Assembly: GCA_902552475.1 (NCBI GenBank)
Contig: CACDJC010000001.1
Location: 75,001-117,186 of the forward strand
Direction: 5' to 3'
Source of the DNA: an uncultured Pelagibacteraceae bacterium
GTDB taxonomy: Bacteria; Pseudomonadota; Alphaproteobacteria; Pelagibacterales; Pelagibacteraceae
Length of the DNA: 42,186 nt
Part shown: positions 8,180 to 17,031 of the stretch, one piece after another
How the letters are laid out: each line of letters starts with the position of its first letter
How positions within the stretch are numbered: the first letter of the stretch is position 1
Position numbers and translations under genes: made by a program
The notes under the pieces: model-generated
Seen by the model: only the letters and a program-made list of their open reading frames with translations
What the model was told of the DNA's origin: nothing
Databases searched by the model: none

Positions 8180-9506
8180 ACTTGAAGATTTTAATAATAT
8201 TTTTAATACAGTGTTTCAAAATATATTTTTTTGGACTTCCTAATAATATAAATTTGTATGAATTTCGAACTCTATTAAAAAATAAATTTTTTCTTGAAAA
8301 CAATTTGTTTAAAATTGGATAAACCTCTTTTGGTATTAAAATTAATATTATTAATACAATTGATGCTAATAATGTTCCTATTTTATTTGTTTGTTTTATT
8401 ATGTATCTTTCAAAATTGAAACGAGCTGCATAATCATATACCATAGAGAGAAAAGTATCCTCTTTATTAATCCCAGGATTTATTCTTTTTAATGTATTAA
8501 CTATATCGAATTCTCTTCTTTTTTTTGGAAATATTTTAAATATAAAATTAAGTGATTTTTTGTACTCACATTTTTCTATTTTAGATAAATATTTTTTTTC
8601 AACGACATAATAATTTGAATATAAAAACGAATATATATTAAATAAATTTTTCTCTCTTTTCATTTTTGCATAAATCAAATTTTCACTATTATTTATAATT
8701 TTATTTGCAATTGATCTTTTATCAGTTGGATCATTATTTCTATCTGTGGTGATACTTTCCACTGTTAGAACTATGTTTTCTTGAGAGTTTTTTACGTAGT
8801 AACTTTTATTTAAATTAATTATATCTTTTGTGAAAAAATCTTCATCAAACGAATCCGATTTTTGATATTTAAATATTTTAATTGAACTAAGTTTAACGGC
8901 CAATATATGCAAATTAAAGCATTTATAAAATGAATAATATTTGTTTTTGTAAATATTTATATTAGATCTTTTATAAAAATCACCGATTCTATTTTTATAA
9001 AAATTGCTTAAATAATTGTTTCCTATCCTAGATAAATTATTTTTTGAAAAATTATTTAAATTTTTTGGCAATTTTTCAAAACTTACTAGTGGTGCTGGGG
9101 AAAGTAATATTGAATATTTTTTTAATTTTTCTTTACAAAATTTTAAGAAGTGATTGCAGAAAATTGTATCAGGATAACAAAAAATGAAATGGTCATACTT
9201 TTTTTCTTTCGCTATACCAATTAATTTTTTTTGGTAAATAGATAAATATTTATATTTATTTTGATTTTTTTTTTCTTTTAGAAAAAAATAATTAATTGTT
9301 ATGAGTCTACTAATTTTTTTTATGTTTTGAAGATTTATTATTTTTTTAAACTCATTTTCTAAACAGTAAATATTTAAAGTTGTTTTATTTGATTTATAAA
9401 TATTTTTATCAAGCAGTGATTTGAGACAAAAATTTTCAAAGTATTCAATGTATTCTTCTCCCCATACTACAGAACATAGAAATATTTTTTTTTCTTTTTT
9501 GCTCAT
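8172..9506 (-). CDS. WGxxY-family protein of unknown function, paralog 2, with C-terminal membrane segment
   Basis: 444 residues. Shared motifs in the same order as its neighbour: VVWGEEY (13-19), YPDTIF (111-116), SPAPLVSFE (136-144), NLH (198-200), FDEDF (220-224) and YYVKNSQEN (236-244). Residues about 376-392 form one hydrophobic stretch (GTLLASIVLIILILIP), a probable membrane anchor followed by a basic tail; the paralogs lack it, so this member may sit at the inner membrane. It lies between an SDR epimerase (11 bp gap) and paralog 1 (8 bp overlap) in a minus-strand operon. A glycosyltransferase or other sugar-transfer role is plausible from context only. Confidence 0.75.
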   Translation of the reverse strand: MSKKEKKIFLCSVVWGEEYIEYFENFCLKSLLDKNIYKSNKTTLNIYCLENEFKKIINLQNIKKISRLITINYFFLKEKKNQNKYKYLSIYQKKLIGIAKEKKYDHFIFCYPDTIFCNHFLKFCKEKLKKYSILLSPAPLVSFEKLPKNLNNFSKNNLSRIGNNYLSNFYKNRIGDFYKRSNINIYKNKYYSFYKCFNLHILAVKLSSIKIFKYQKSDSFDEDFFTKDIINLNKSYYVKNSQENIVLTVESITTDRNNDPTDKRSIANKIINNSENLIYAKMKREKNLFNIYSFLYSNYYVVEKKYLSKIEKCEYKKSLNFIFKIFPKKRREFDIVNTLKRINPGINKEDTFLSMVYDYAARFNFERYIIKQTNKIGTLLASIVLIILILIPKEVYPILNKLFSRKNLFFNRVRNSYKFILLGSPKKYILKHCIKNIIKIFKYA

Positions 9507-9517
9507 AATAATAATTA

Positions 9518-10504
9518 TTATGCACGCAACGTAAAAGTAAATGGTTCTCTCAACAATTCTTCTTTATTTTTTTTTACCCACTCAGCCGTTTCATCTATAC
9601 CTTCTTCTAAAGAAATTTTTGGCTCCCATCCTATATCTTTTTTAATTAAAGAACTGTCTATCCAATACTGGCTATCTTCAGCTTCTCTTGCTTTTGCATC
9701 AACATAAAAATCAGAAAATTTAATATTCAAATTATCAGCTATGGTTTCAGTTATTTCCCTAATTGTATTTGGTTTTTCAACTCCAGCATTATAAACTTTA
9801 CCTAATTTATCTGACTGCAGAATCATGTAAATTGCTTTCGCTAAATCCTTTGCATGCATATAAGATTTCTTTGCTTTACCTCCACCTTCAAGTGGAAATT
9901 TTTGATTTGTCATACCAAATAAAAGAGCTTTTGGTACTAACCTATATAGTAATTGTCCTGACCCATAACAATTGCATGGTCTAATTACGTTAGCTGGAAA
10001 ACCAAGTCTATTGTATAGACTCATCATATGATAATCAGCGGCTAATTTAGATATAGCATATGGACTAGTTGGGTTTGGCTTTTCGTCCTCTTTCACCGGA
10101 AAGTCATAAGGCCCATAAATTTCTGATGAGCCAATTTGAAGAAATTGTTTAAGATATTTTTTATCATAAAGAAATTCACATAGTTGTGAAACTGCAGATA
10201 CATTTGTGTCATAGTATCTTGATGATTTGTACCATGAGGTTGCGTATGCTAAAGCTGCAAAATTTACAATAAAATTAGGTTTGTATTCCTCAATAAGATC
10301 AGTCAAAAAATCAATTTCAAATTTTAAATGCATCTGTCTATAGGTGTATCTGTCATCACCTTCTCCCACACCTAGAGTAAAAGTATTTGATCTTTGAGGA
10401 TTCCTTCCTATTGAAAGAACTCCAGTTGTATCTTTGTGTGATAAAATTTCTTTGATAGTATGTATAGCAAATATACCAGCACCACCTATAATCAAGTATC
10501 GCAT
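9518..10504 (-). CDS. NAD(P)-dependent epimerase/dehydratase (GDP-mannose/CDP-glucose dehydratase-like SDR)
   Basis: 328 residues from the ATG at 10504, which places the Rossmann strand MRYLIIGGAG at the N-terminus; an in-frame start 60 bp upstream would add a non-family extension. Motifs: GGAGIFA (7-13), GSSEIYGP (125-132) and catalytic Tyr149/Lys153 in SPYAISK. IRPCNCYGSGQ and the later KSYMHAKDLAKAI are typical of NDP-sugar 4,6-dehydratase/epimerase members. First gene of a minus-strand operon with two WGxxY proteins downstream, so it may prepare their sugar donor. Base composition is less extreme than its downstream neighbours, which could mean a different history. Exact substrate unknown. 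Confidence 0.88.
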   Translation of the reverse strand: MRYLIIGGAGIFAIHTIKEILSHKDTTGVLSIGRNPQRSNTFTLGVGEGDDRYTYRQMHLKFEIDFLTDLIEEYKPNFIVNFAALAYATSWYKSSRYYDTNVSAVSQLCEFLYDKKYLKQFLQIGSSEIYGPYDFPVKEDEKPNPTSPYAISKLAADYHMMSLYNRLGFPANVIRPCNCYGSGQLLYRLVPKALLFGMTNQKFPLEGGGKAKKSYMHAKDLAKAIYMILQSDKLGKVYNAGVEKPNTIREITETIADNLNIKFSDFYVDAKAREAEDSQYWIDSSLIKKDIGWEPKISLEEGIDETAEWVKKNKEELLREPFTFTLRA

Positions 10505-10620
10505 AATTGTTATATGATCTATTACTAAATACTTTAAAAAGCAATAAAATAATGTTTCAATCAAAATTAAAGATTGTTTTATGTTTTTTTTTAAGTAATT
10601 TTTAAAATGAATAATCTATT
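10505..10620. promoter_or_regulatory. Divergent intergenic region
   Basis: This 116-bp AT-rich gap separates the minus-strand SDR operon from the plus-strand E1 operon, so it should hold promoters in both directions. Candidate -10-like hexamers are everywhere because of the composition, and I find no -35/-10 pair with convincing spacing and no clear Shine-Dalgarno site before either start. No riboswitch or operator is recognised. Confidence 0.35.
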
Positions 10621-11571
10621 ATGAATCTCTTAAAACTCTTTCACGAAATGTATTTAATAAGAAGTGTTGAGAAAAAAATTACTTCAGAATATCCAAAAGG
10701 AAAAATGAGATGTCCAGTTCATTTATCAATTGGCCAAGAAGCATGTGCAGTTGGTATTAGTCAAAATTTAAAACCTGAGGATATTGTTTATTCAAATCAT
10801 AGAAGTCATGCCCATTATATTGCTAAGGGTGGAAATATTGCAAAAATGATTTCTGAGATACATGGAAAAAAAAATGGGTGTGTTAATGGAGTGGGAGGAT
10901 CAATGCATTTACAGGATTTAAAGGTAAATTTTATGGCAAGTATCCCGATAGTATCAAGCTCAATAGGTTTATCTCTTGGAGCAGCTATAAATCAAAAAAG
11001 GTTAAAATTAAATAAAATTACAGTTGTTTTTATTGGTGATGCTTCGTTAGAGGAAGGAATATTTTTTGAATGTGCAAATTTTGCTTCTTTACATAAATTG
11101 CCAATTTTATTTGCATGTGAAAATAATTTATTTTCTGTATACACTCCAATAAAAGAAAGGCAAATTGACAGTAACTTTAAGAGATATGCTGATGCATTTA
11201 AAATACCTTATAAGAGAGTAGACGGTAATAATATAGAAAATGTTTTTAATGTTTCCAAAAAAATTATTAAAAATATTAAAAATGGAAAAGGTCCACATTT
11301 TATTCAAATGGATACTTATAGGTATTTAGAACATTGTGGCCCTAATGAAGACGACCATTTAAACTATAGAAATAAGAATGAAGTTAGTTTTTGGAAAAAG
11401 AAAGATCCTTTAAAAGTTTTAGAAAATAAGTTGTTAAAAAAGTATAAAAGAGAAAAATTAAGCTATATGAAAAAAACTATTCATCGAAAAATAGATCAGA
11501 TATTTTCTAATGTTTTAAAAGAAAAATATCCAACTCCCAATGATGCAAAAAAATATGTCTATGCAGAGTAA
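10621..11571 (+). CDS. Thiamine-diphosphate-dependent dehydrogenase E1 component, alpha subunit
   Basis: 316 residues, matching pyruvate/acetoin dehydrogenase E1-alpha. Seen: NHRSHAHYIAKGG (59-71), GVGGSMH (90-96), and the ThDP-Mg motif beginning GDASLEEG (139-146) and ending ENN (167-169). In the classic enzyme the alpha-beta tetramer decarboxylates a 2-oxo acid and passes the acyl group to a lipoyl E2. No E2 or E3 gene is in the window and the next genes are an aminotransferase and a methyltransferase, so I infer a specialised role in which a C2-type carbanion is added to or removed from a sugar or another metabolite. It overlaps the beta gene. Confidence 0.88.
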   Translation: MNLLKLFHEMYLIRSVEKKITSEYPKGKMRCPVHLSIGQEACAVGISQNLKPEDIVYSNHRSHAHYIAKGGNIAKMISEIHGKKNGCVNGVGGSMHLQDLKVNFMASIPIVSSSIGLSLGAAINQKRLKLNKITVVFIGDASLEEGIFFECANFASLHKLPILFACENNLFSVYTPIKERQIDSNFKRYADAFKIPYKRVDGNNIENVFNVSKKIIKNIKNGKGPHFIQMDTYRYLEHCGPNEDDHLNYRNKNEVSFWKKKDPLKVLENKLLKKYKREKLSYMKKTIHRKIDQIFSNVLKEKYPTPNDAKKYVYAE

Positions 11572-12646
11572 AAAGAAAAGACAAATATCATTTGTTGAGG
11601 CCATTAGAGAAGGCATTACACAGTCACTGCAAAAAGATAAAAGACTTTTTTTAATGGGAGAAGGTGTTGATGATCCAGCATCAATGTGGGGAACAATAAA
11701 AGGTATCTCTAAAGAATTTGGTAAAAAAAGAGTACTAGAGATGCCAGTAGCCGAAAATGGATTAATTGGTGCAGCAATAGGATCTTCTATAGCCGGTTCA
11801 AAGGTTTTAGTTAATTTACAAAGAGTTGAGTTTTCGCTGTATGCCTTTGAGCAAATTGTAAATAATGCCGCGAAGAGCTTTTATATATCTAGAGGAAAAC
11901 ACAGTGTTCCAATTGTTATAAGATTAGTTGTTGGAAGAGGCTGGGGCCAAGGACCAGAGCACGCTCAAAGTATGGAAAATATATTTTCATCAATACCAGG
12001 ACTCAAAGTTGTAATTCCAGCATTTCCGAATGAGGCAAAAGAGCTCATGATAAATTCATTATTTGATAAAAATCCAGTAATATTTATAGAACATAGATGG
12101 CTTCATTATTCCAAGGGTGTAGTAAATAAAAAATTTAAAATATCTAAATTAAAAAGTATGACAAAAATAAACTCTGGTAAAGATATTACAATTGTATCAA
12201 ACTCAATTAATACATTAATTGCAAAAAGAGTAGTGGATATTTTAAAACTTTTTAATATTAAAGTTGATTTACTAAATTTAGTAAACCCAAATCCATTGAA
12301 TTTAGATGAAGTTTTTAAATCTGTAAAAAAAACGAAGAATATTCTTACAATAGATTTGGGACACAAAAATTTAGGACTTGGAGGTGAAATTATTGCTCAA
12401 GTAGTAGAAAAAAATATTAGTTTAAATTCAAGTCCAGTGAGAATAGGTTTGCCATTTCATCCAGTTCCTAGTTCAGTAGGAATGATCAAAGGTTATTATC
12501 CTGATGGAAAAAAATTATTATTTAAGATTAAAAAAATGCTTAAAATTAAAGACTCTAAATTCAAAGCGATAATGGGAGCTTACAACAAAAATTCTCCTAA
12601 AATTCCAATTGATGTACCAGATCCTTATTTTAAAGGACCGTTTTAA
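11561..12646 (+). CDS. Thiamine-diphosphate-dependent dehydrogenase E1 component, beta subunit
   Basis: 361 residues from the ATG at 11561 (MQSKKKRQISF); in-frame ATGs at 11540, 11543 and 11555 are possible but add residues before the family start SFVEAIREG. Conserved E1-beta features: LMGEGVDDP, the MPVAENGLIGAAIGSS segment carrying the Glu that activates ThDP, GPEHAQSMENIFSSIPGLKV, and a C-terminal transketolase-like domain starting near GKDITIV. Translationally coupled to the alpha subunit (11-bp overlap). The heterodimer should bind ThDP at the interface. The terminal part (NSPKIPIDVPDPYF) is kept in many E1-beta proteins. Substrate unknown; no E2/E3 partner nearby. Confidence 0.88.
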   Translation: MQSKKKRQISFVEAIREGITQSLQKDKRLFLMGEGVDDPASMWGTIKGISKEFGKKRVLEMPVAENGLIGAAIGSSIAGSKVLVNLQRVEFSLYAFEQIVNNAAKSFYISRGKHSVPIVIRLVVGRGWGQGPEHAQSMENIFSSIPGLKVVIPAFPNEAKELMINSLFDKNPVIFIEHRWLHYSKGVVNKKFKISKLKSMTKINSGKDITIVSNSINTLIAKRVVDILKLFNIKVDLLNLVNPNPLNLDEVFKSVKKTKNILTIDLGHKNLGLGGEIIAQVVEKNISLNSSPVRIGLPFHPVPSSVGMIKGYYPDGKKLLFKIKKMLKIKDSKFKAIMGAYNKNSPKIPIDVPDPYFKGPF

Positions 12647-12657
12647 TGTAAAATATA

Positions 12658-13755
12658 ATGAAAATTGAATTTATTGATTTAAAAGCTAGATACATAGATG
12701 AAAAAGAACAGTTAAACAAAATATTTAATGAAGTATTAGAATCAGGCCAACTAATTCTTTCAGATAAAAATACAAACTTAGAAAAAAATCTTTCTGAATA
12801 TCTAAAAAAGAAATATTGTGTAACTTTAAATTCAGGAACAGATGCATTGATGCTGTCATTATGGGCGCTGAATATTAAAAAGGGAGACGAAGTCATAACG
12901 CCAACAGTTTCTTTTATTGCTACTGCTGCCGCAATAGATCATATAGGAGCAAAACCAGTATTTGTTGATGTAAATGAAGATTTAAATATAGATGTAGAAA
13001 AAATTGAAGAAAAAATAAATGATAAGACCAAAGCAATAGTCCCAGTACACTGGACAGGTAAAATGTGTGATATGGAAAAAATAAAAGATATTGCTCAAAA
13101 ATATAATTTAAAAATAATTGAAGATGCCGCTCAAGCAATTGGAAGTGAATTAGAAAACAAAAAACCAGGTTATTATTCTGATATTGCAACTTTTTCAACA
13201 CACCCGCTAAAGATCCTAAACGGGGTTGGAGACGGAGGGTTTTTAATAACTAACGATAAAGAGATATATGAAAAAATATATAAATATCGTAATCATGGAG
13301 TAGTAACTAGAGACAATTATGAATTTTATGGTGTAAACTCTAGAATGGATGCTCTAAGTGCAAGCATTGTTCATTATAGACTTGATAGAACCAAAACATT
13401 AATTGAAAAAAGAAAACGTAATATAGATTTATATAAATCAAATATAAAAACAAATAATTTTAAATTTATTGAACATAAAAAAAATGAGATAGAGTCGCAT
13501 ACAATGTTCGTTTCTATTGCAGAAGATAGAGATGGCTTACAAAAATATCTATCTGAGAATGATGTACAGAGTCTAGTATATTACGGAACACCTCTTCATC
13601 TTCAAAATGCATCTAAGAAACATGGATATAAAAAAGGTGATTTTCCTAATGCAGAGTATTTGTGTGACAGAGTTATATCTCTTCCATTTCATCAATATCT
13701 TGAGGAAGACGAGATATTATTTGTGAGCGATCTTGTTAACAAATATTACAAATGA
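12658..13755 (+). CDS. DegT/DnrJ/EryC1/StrS-family PLP-dependent sugar aminotransferase
   Basis: 365 residues, normal length. NSGTDAL (58-64) binds the PLP phosphate, Asp156 in IIEDAAQAIG contacts the pyridine nitrogen, and Lys185 in FSTHPLKILNGVGDGG should form the Schiff base. The family transfers an amino group, usually from glutamate, to an NDP-keto-sugar, giving aminosugars such as perosamine. The substrate-loop motif is PVHW, shared with the second DegT protein at the right end of the window. It follows the E1 subunits (11 bp gap) and overlaps the methyltransferase start by 4 bp, suggesting a path: build or extend a keto-compound, aminate, then methylate. Confidence 0.92.
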   Translation: MKIEFIDLKARYIDEKEQLNKIFNEVLESGQLILSDKNTNLEKNLSEYLKKKYCVTLNSGTDALMLSLWALNIKKGDEVITPTVSFIATAAAIDHIGAKPVFVDVNEDLNIDVEKIEEKINDKTKAIVPVHWTGKMCDMEKIKDIAQKYNLKIIEDAAQAIGSELENKKPGYYSDIATFSTHPLKILNGVGDGGFLITNDKEIYEKIYKYRNHGVVTRDNYEFYGVNSRMDALSASIVHYRLDRTKTLIEKRKRNIDLYKSNIKTNNFKFIEHKKNEIESHTMFVSIAEDRDGLQKYLSENDVQSLVYYGTPLHLQNASKKHGYKKGDFPNAEYLCDRVISLPFHQYLEEDEILFVSDLVNKYYK

Positions 13756-14573
13756 TTAAAAAGGATGATCAGAGAATTAGAGATAAAACAATCGATGATT
13801 TTGGTTCACAATTTGAAAAATTTAGCTCATTTGAGAATGACAAGTATTGGGCTGATTTAGATCATTTAAAAGACCTATTAGGAAATACTTTTTCTTTTTT
13901 AGAAATCAAAGACAAAATTATTGCTGAAATAGGATGCGGCAATGGAAGAATAGTAAATATGCTTCAAAAATTAAATCCATCAAAAACATATGTAGTTGAA
14001 CCTTCTAAATCAATTGAGATAGTCAAAAAAAATAATATTAATAATAATAATATTTATTATCATAATGTTGATGGAGCCAATTTTATACTAGAGGAAAAGT
14101 GTGATTATATTTTTTCCTTAGGGGTAATTCATCATATTAAAAACCCAGATGATGTAATAAAAAATATTTACAATCATTTAATAGAAAAAGGCACATTTTT
14201 TTGCTCAGTTTATGCCAAAGAAAAAAATAAAGTTTTGATTAATTTTTTAAATATTTTAAGTTTTACAAAAAAAATTGATGACAAATATGTGTTTATGTTG
14301 TCATTTATTTTCAATTCAATGTTAGTTCCTTACACATATTTATGCAAAGCTTTGCCTTTTGAATTACCCATGAAAAAATATTTAGTTGAAAGGTTTATGA
14401 AAAATAATTTTAAAAATAGAACTCATATTATTTTTGATCAATTAAATCCAGAGTATGCTAAATTTTACAAAAAAGAGGAAATCTGTGAACTTATTGAAAA
14501 AAATGGTTTCACTGTTGAGCAAATTTACGATAGTGCTGGAAATAATTGGGCTGTTAGAGCAATTAAAAAATAA
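13752..14573 (+). CDS. Class I SAM-dependent methyltransferase
   Basis: 273 residues. Motif I IIAEIGCGNGRI (56-67) binds SAM; an acidic strand end (VVEPSKS) and the post-motif segment FSLGVIHHIKNPDD (motif II/III region) match Methyltransf_11/UbiE-like enzymes. The N-terminal DRTID-like stretch (residues 9-30, DDFGSQFEKF) is common in sugar-cluster methyltransferases. Last gene of the E1-aminotransferase operon with a 4-bp overlap, so it probably methylates the amino-sugar product (N- or O-linked). It ends ATT AAA AAA TAA, forming one arm of a hairpin with the converging gene end. Confidence 0.85.
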   Translation: MIKKDDQRIRDKTIDDFGSQFEKFSSFENDKYWADLDHLKDLLGNTFSFLEIKDKIIAEIGCGNGRIVNMLQKLNPSKTYVVEPSKSIEIVKKNNINNNNIYYHNVDGANFILEEKCDYIFSLGVIHHIKNPDDVIKNIYNHLIEKGTFFCSVYAKEKNKVLINFLNILSFTKKIDDKYVFMLSFIFNSMLVPYTYLCKALPFELPMKKYLVERFMKNNFKNRTHIIFDQLNPEYAKFYKKEEICELIEKNGFTVEQIYDSAGNNWAVRAIKK

Positions 14574-14596
14574 TTTTAAATTTTTATTTTTTAATT
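14561..14596. terminator. Possible bidirectional terminator hairpin between convergent genes
   Basis: A perfect 13-bp inverted repeat: the left arm 14561-14573 and right arm 14584-14596, with a 10-base loop. It covers the stop codons of the converging genes and is flanked by A/T runs on both strands. It is built of A and T only and arises because both genes end with identical codons (Ile-Lys-Lys-stop), so it may be partly coincidental. Confidence 0.35.
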
Positions 14597-15315
14597 TCTA
14601 TCAATATAAAGCTTAATGAGCCTGCTCCCCAAAATCTGTATTCACGAAATATTAGATGTTTATTGATTTCTCTAAATTGTTTAAAAGCATAAAATTCACC
14701 TTTTTTTTCACTTCCTTTGTACGCATAGTATGTATTAAAAGTTATTATCGAGCCTTCAACGAGAGAATTTTTGATAAATTCTAAGCCTATTAGAGTAGGT
14801 GTTCCTAAATCCATATCAAAAAGAGCCAAACTAATTTTATTAATACCATATTTGGATGGCTCAATATTTTTACAAGTATTTTCAACAAAACCTTTAACTA
14901 ATTTAAATTCATCATCTTTTAAATATTTACTAATTCTTTTTTTTGTTTTTTCATAACTGGAAGATAGATTGCCTTCTACCCAACTTGGATGAGCATCACT
15001 TTTATCAAAAATTTTAAAACCTTCTTCAAAAGAGTCAAAACCAAAAAATTTTCTTTTTGGTCCATCATAGTTCATTGTTAGTCCATTTTTTTTTGAGGAG
15101 GTTTTATTAGATTCATAAGCAGCAATCAAAGAAGTTCCATCGAATACACCAAATTCAATATAATCTCCTTCTACTTGTTCTAAATTAAGTAAAAAAAAAG
15201 AGTCCTTTAAAAAGTTTATTTTGGCAATATTATCTGAAATTACTGGGTGAATTTTAGTAATAAGTTTTATCACCATGTTAATCAAAAAGTGTCTATTTCT
15301 TAAAAATCTAAGCAT
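14584..15315 (-). CDS. TylF/MycF-like methyltransferase-fold protein
   Basis: 243 residues. VEGDYIEFGVFDGTSLIAA (about 48-66) corresponds to the SAM-binding strand and loop of TylF/MycF-type macrocin O-methyltransferases, followed by the family-typical FFGFDSFEEGF (90-100) and a VKGFVENTC segment. LALFDMDLGTPTLIG matches the D-x-D-x-Y-x-x-T metal/substrate strand in degenerate form, and the usual DDY after it is not present (TFNTYYAYKG instead). It could be a sugar O-methyltransferase with changed metal use. Sits 4 bp downstream of the SIS isomerase gene in a two-gene minus-strand unit. The fold assignment is better supported than the activity. Confidence 0.75.
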   Translation of the reverse strand: MLRFLRNRHFLINMVIKLITKIHPVISDNIAKINFLKDSFFLLNLEQVEGDYIEFGVFDGTSLIAAYESNKTSSKKNGLTMNYDGPKRKFFGFDSFEEGFKIFDKSDAHPSWVEGNLSSSYEKTKKRISKYLKDDEFKLVKGFVENTCKNIEPSKYGINKISLALFDMDLGTPTLIGLEFIKNSLVEGSIITFNTYYAYKGSEKKGEFYAFKQFREINKHLIFREYRFWGAGSLSFILIEIKK

Positions 15316-15319
15316 AATT

Positions 15320-15988
15320 TTAATTTTTTAAGTAATTTTTTAAAAGACCAGTTATCATATGAGAAATACTAACTTGACAATCTTCTATATGAAAATTGTT
15401 ATCATTTGAATTTGTCTGCCCCGGGAATTTTGATTTACCAGGTATAACTATAGATAAATCTGTAATTTCTTTTGCCTTTCCACCACCTCTGCCAGATATA
15501 CAACAAGTAAATACAGAATATTTTTTTACATACTTAATAATTTCCAACATATTTTTTGAATTTCCTGAGCCACTAAATAAAATTAAAGTATCCTTAGAAT
15601 TAATTTTTTTTGATCTCATGAAGCTTTTTAGTTGCTCTGCATAAACCATATCATTACCTAGATCATTAGATATGCCCGTCAACAATCCTGATGACTCTGT
15701 ACAACAATAAACTTTTAATCTTCTTTGATCAGTCGTCTTTTTTTTATTTTCTGATACAAATGGATGTGTTCTTATATCTACAGCAAAACCCTCTGCAGCT
15801 GATGATCCACCACCATTTCCTGCAACATATAAATAACCATCGTTTTTATAAGTGTAAAAAATTCTTTTTATAATTTTTACAACTTCGCTTATAGGAAATA
15901 TTTTGTGAATTTTAGATCTTTCATTTAAATACAGCTTTATATAGTTTTTTAATAGTATATTGTTTTTTGATTTTAAAAATTTTGACAT
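15320..15988 (-). CDS. SIS-domain sugar-phosphate isomerase, GmhA-like
   Basis: 222 residues, a little longer than GmhA (about 190). The phosphate-binding loop VAGNGGGSSAAEGFAVDI and a second SGSGNS loop define a SIS domain of the sedoheptulose-7-phosphate isomerase type. From memory of E. coli GmhA, catalytic Glu65 aligns with Asp here (AVDI) and His180 with the His in SISHMI; an adjacent His is Gln. GmhA converts sedoheptulose 7-phosphate to D-glycero-D-manno-heptose 7-phosphate, the first step of NDP-heptose synthesis. An HldE-like fusion (2417-3958) and a GmhB-like phosphatase (40365-40910) elsewhere in the window supply the next steps. Its start is 14 bp from the divergent start of the next gene. 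Confidence 0.8.
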   Translation of the reverse strand: MSKFLKSKNNILLKNYIKLYLNERSKIHKIFPISEVVKIIKRIFYTYKNDGYLYVAGNGGGSSAAEGFAVDIRTHPFVSENKKKTTDQRRLKVYCCTESSGLLTGISNDLGNDMVYAEQLKSFMRSKKINSKDTLILFSGSGNSKNMLEIIKYVKKYSVFTCCISGRGGGKAKEITDLSIVIPGKSKFPGQTNSNDNNFHIEDCQVSISHMITGLLKNYLKN

Positions 15989-16002
15989 TTCGAAAACATA
16001 TA

Positions 16003-17010
16003 ATGACTAAACAAAATATACAATTATTAATTTTTGCTTGGGGAGAAGGTTATGAAAGTAAACTCAATCTTACAATTGAAAGTTTATTAAAAGATATAAT
16101 TGAATTAAAAAAGAAACATAATGTTTCGATTATTTTTCTTATTGATAAAGAATTAAAAAATTTATTAGAAAAGAAACTTTTCGTAAAATTATTGAATCTT
16201 AAAATTTTATATAAAACCATTGACATTACAAATAAAATACAAAAAAAAAATATTTTTAATAAAATACAAGAATATGGTTTTGGTGAATCAAGAAATCTGA
16301 AGTCCGATATAATTATACCAATTTACGCAGATTTTATTTTTTTTGAAAAATCCTTAATAAATATTGTCAAATTTTTAACTAAAGAACAAAAAAAAATTAT
16401 TTTCCAGCCCGTTTTATGTCTTATTGAAGAAAAAGTTTTTAATAAAATTGATAATAGATTAAAAAATAAAAAAAACTTAAATAATTTAGATTTTTTAAAA
16501 TCTGTAATTTCTAAAAATAATATTCATAATATTCAAAAAATGATGTTTATTAATGATAATAAGATCTGTTTATCTCCAGCATGGCATATGTTTATTTCTA
16601 GTGATGATAATCTTTATATTAATGCTTATCATAATACACCTATAGCTTTTAGAACAGAAGTACTTCCAGAAAAAATTGTAATTGAAATTAGTTCAGATCA
16701 AGATTTTACAAACAGTTTGTTCAATAATTTAAATCACTATTCTGAATGTTATTTTGTTAAAGACTCTAATGAGACACTAGTAATCTCTTTAAAAAGTATA
16801 AAAGATAAGCCTCTAGAAATTAATCAGTATATTGGTAATCAAAATCGCGAAGATAGCATGCTCGATGCAAAAATTTGGATACAAAATTTTACAAATAATT
16901 TTCATAAATATTCATCTAATTTTGTTTATGTATTAAAAATGGAAACAAGCGAGAAAGATAAAAATATTTTTGACAAGTTTGAAAATTTAAATGAAAAATT
17001 ATTATCTTAA
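16003..17010 (+). CDS. WGxxY-family protein of unknown function, paralog 3
   Basis: 335 residues from the ATG at 16003; an in-frame TTG at 15967 would run into the opposite gene's start and adds 12 residues without family similarity. Shared motifs in order: FAWGEGY (11-17), YADFIF (108-113, Ala replaces Pro of the other members), FQPVLCLIEE, AYHNTP (208-213), SSDQDF (230-235) and YFVKDSNET. This is the shortest member and could represent the core domain. No signal peptide or membrane segment. A lone plus-strand gene between two minus-strand units, with a converging end 21 bp from the next gene. Activity unknown; a sugar-transfer role is suggested only by context and the PD/AD-x-x-F element. 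Confidence 0.75.
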   Translation: MTKQNIQLLIFAWGEGYESKLNLTIESLLKDIIELKKKHNVSIIFLIDKELKNLLEKKLFVKLLNLKILYKTIDITNKIQKKNIFNKIQEYGFGESRNLKSDIIIPIYADFIFFEKSLINIVKFLTKEQKKIIFQPVLCLIEEKVFNKIDNRLKNKKNLNNLDFLKSVISKNNIHNIQKMMFINDNKICLSPAWHMFISSDDNLYINAYHNTPIAFRTEVLPEKIVIEISSDQDFTNSLFNNLNHYSECYFVKDSNETLVISLKSIKDKPLEINQYIGNQNREDSMLDAKIWIQNFTNNFHKYSSNFVYVLKMETSEKDKNIFDKFENLNEKLLS

Positions 17011-17031
17011 TAACTTTATAATTATATGATT

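Noticed and set aside
10505-10564. Extended N-terminus of the SDR at 9518-10504 (20 extra residues from an upstream ATG)
   Set aside because: The Rossmann strand begins at the internal Met, as usual for the family, and the extension is AT-rich intergenic-like sequence.
14584-15988. The TylF-like and GmhA-like pair as a remnant of an insertion element
   Set aside because: No transposase, terminal repeats or target duplications are visible; strand switches here fit ordinary modular glycan loci.
15967-16002. Upstream TTG start extending the third WGxxY protein by 12 residues
   Set aside because: The extension overlaps the start of the opposite SIS gene and has no family similarity; the ATG at 16003 aligns with the paralogs' starts.
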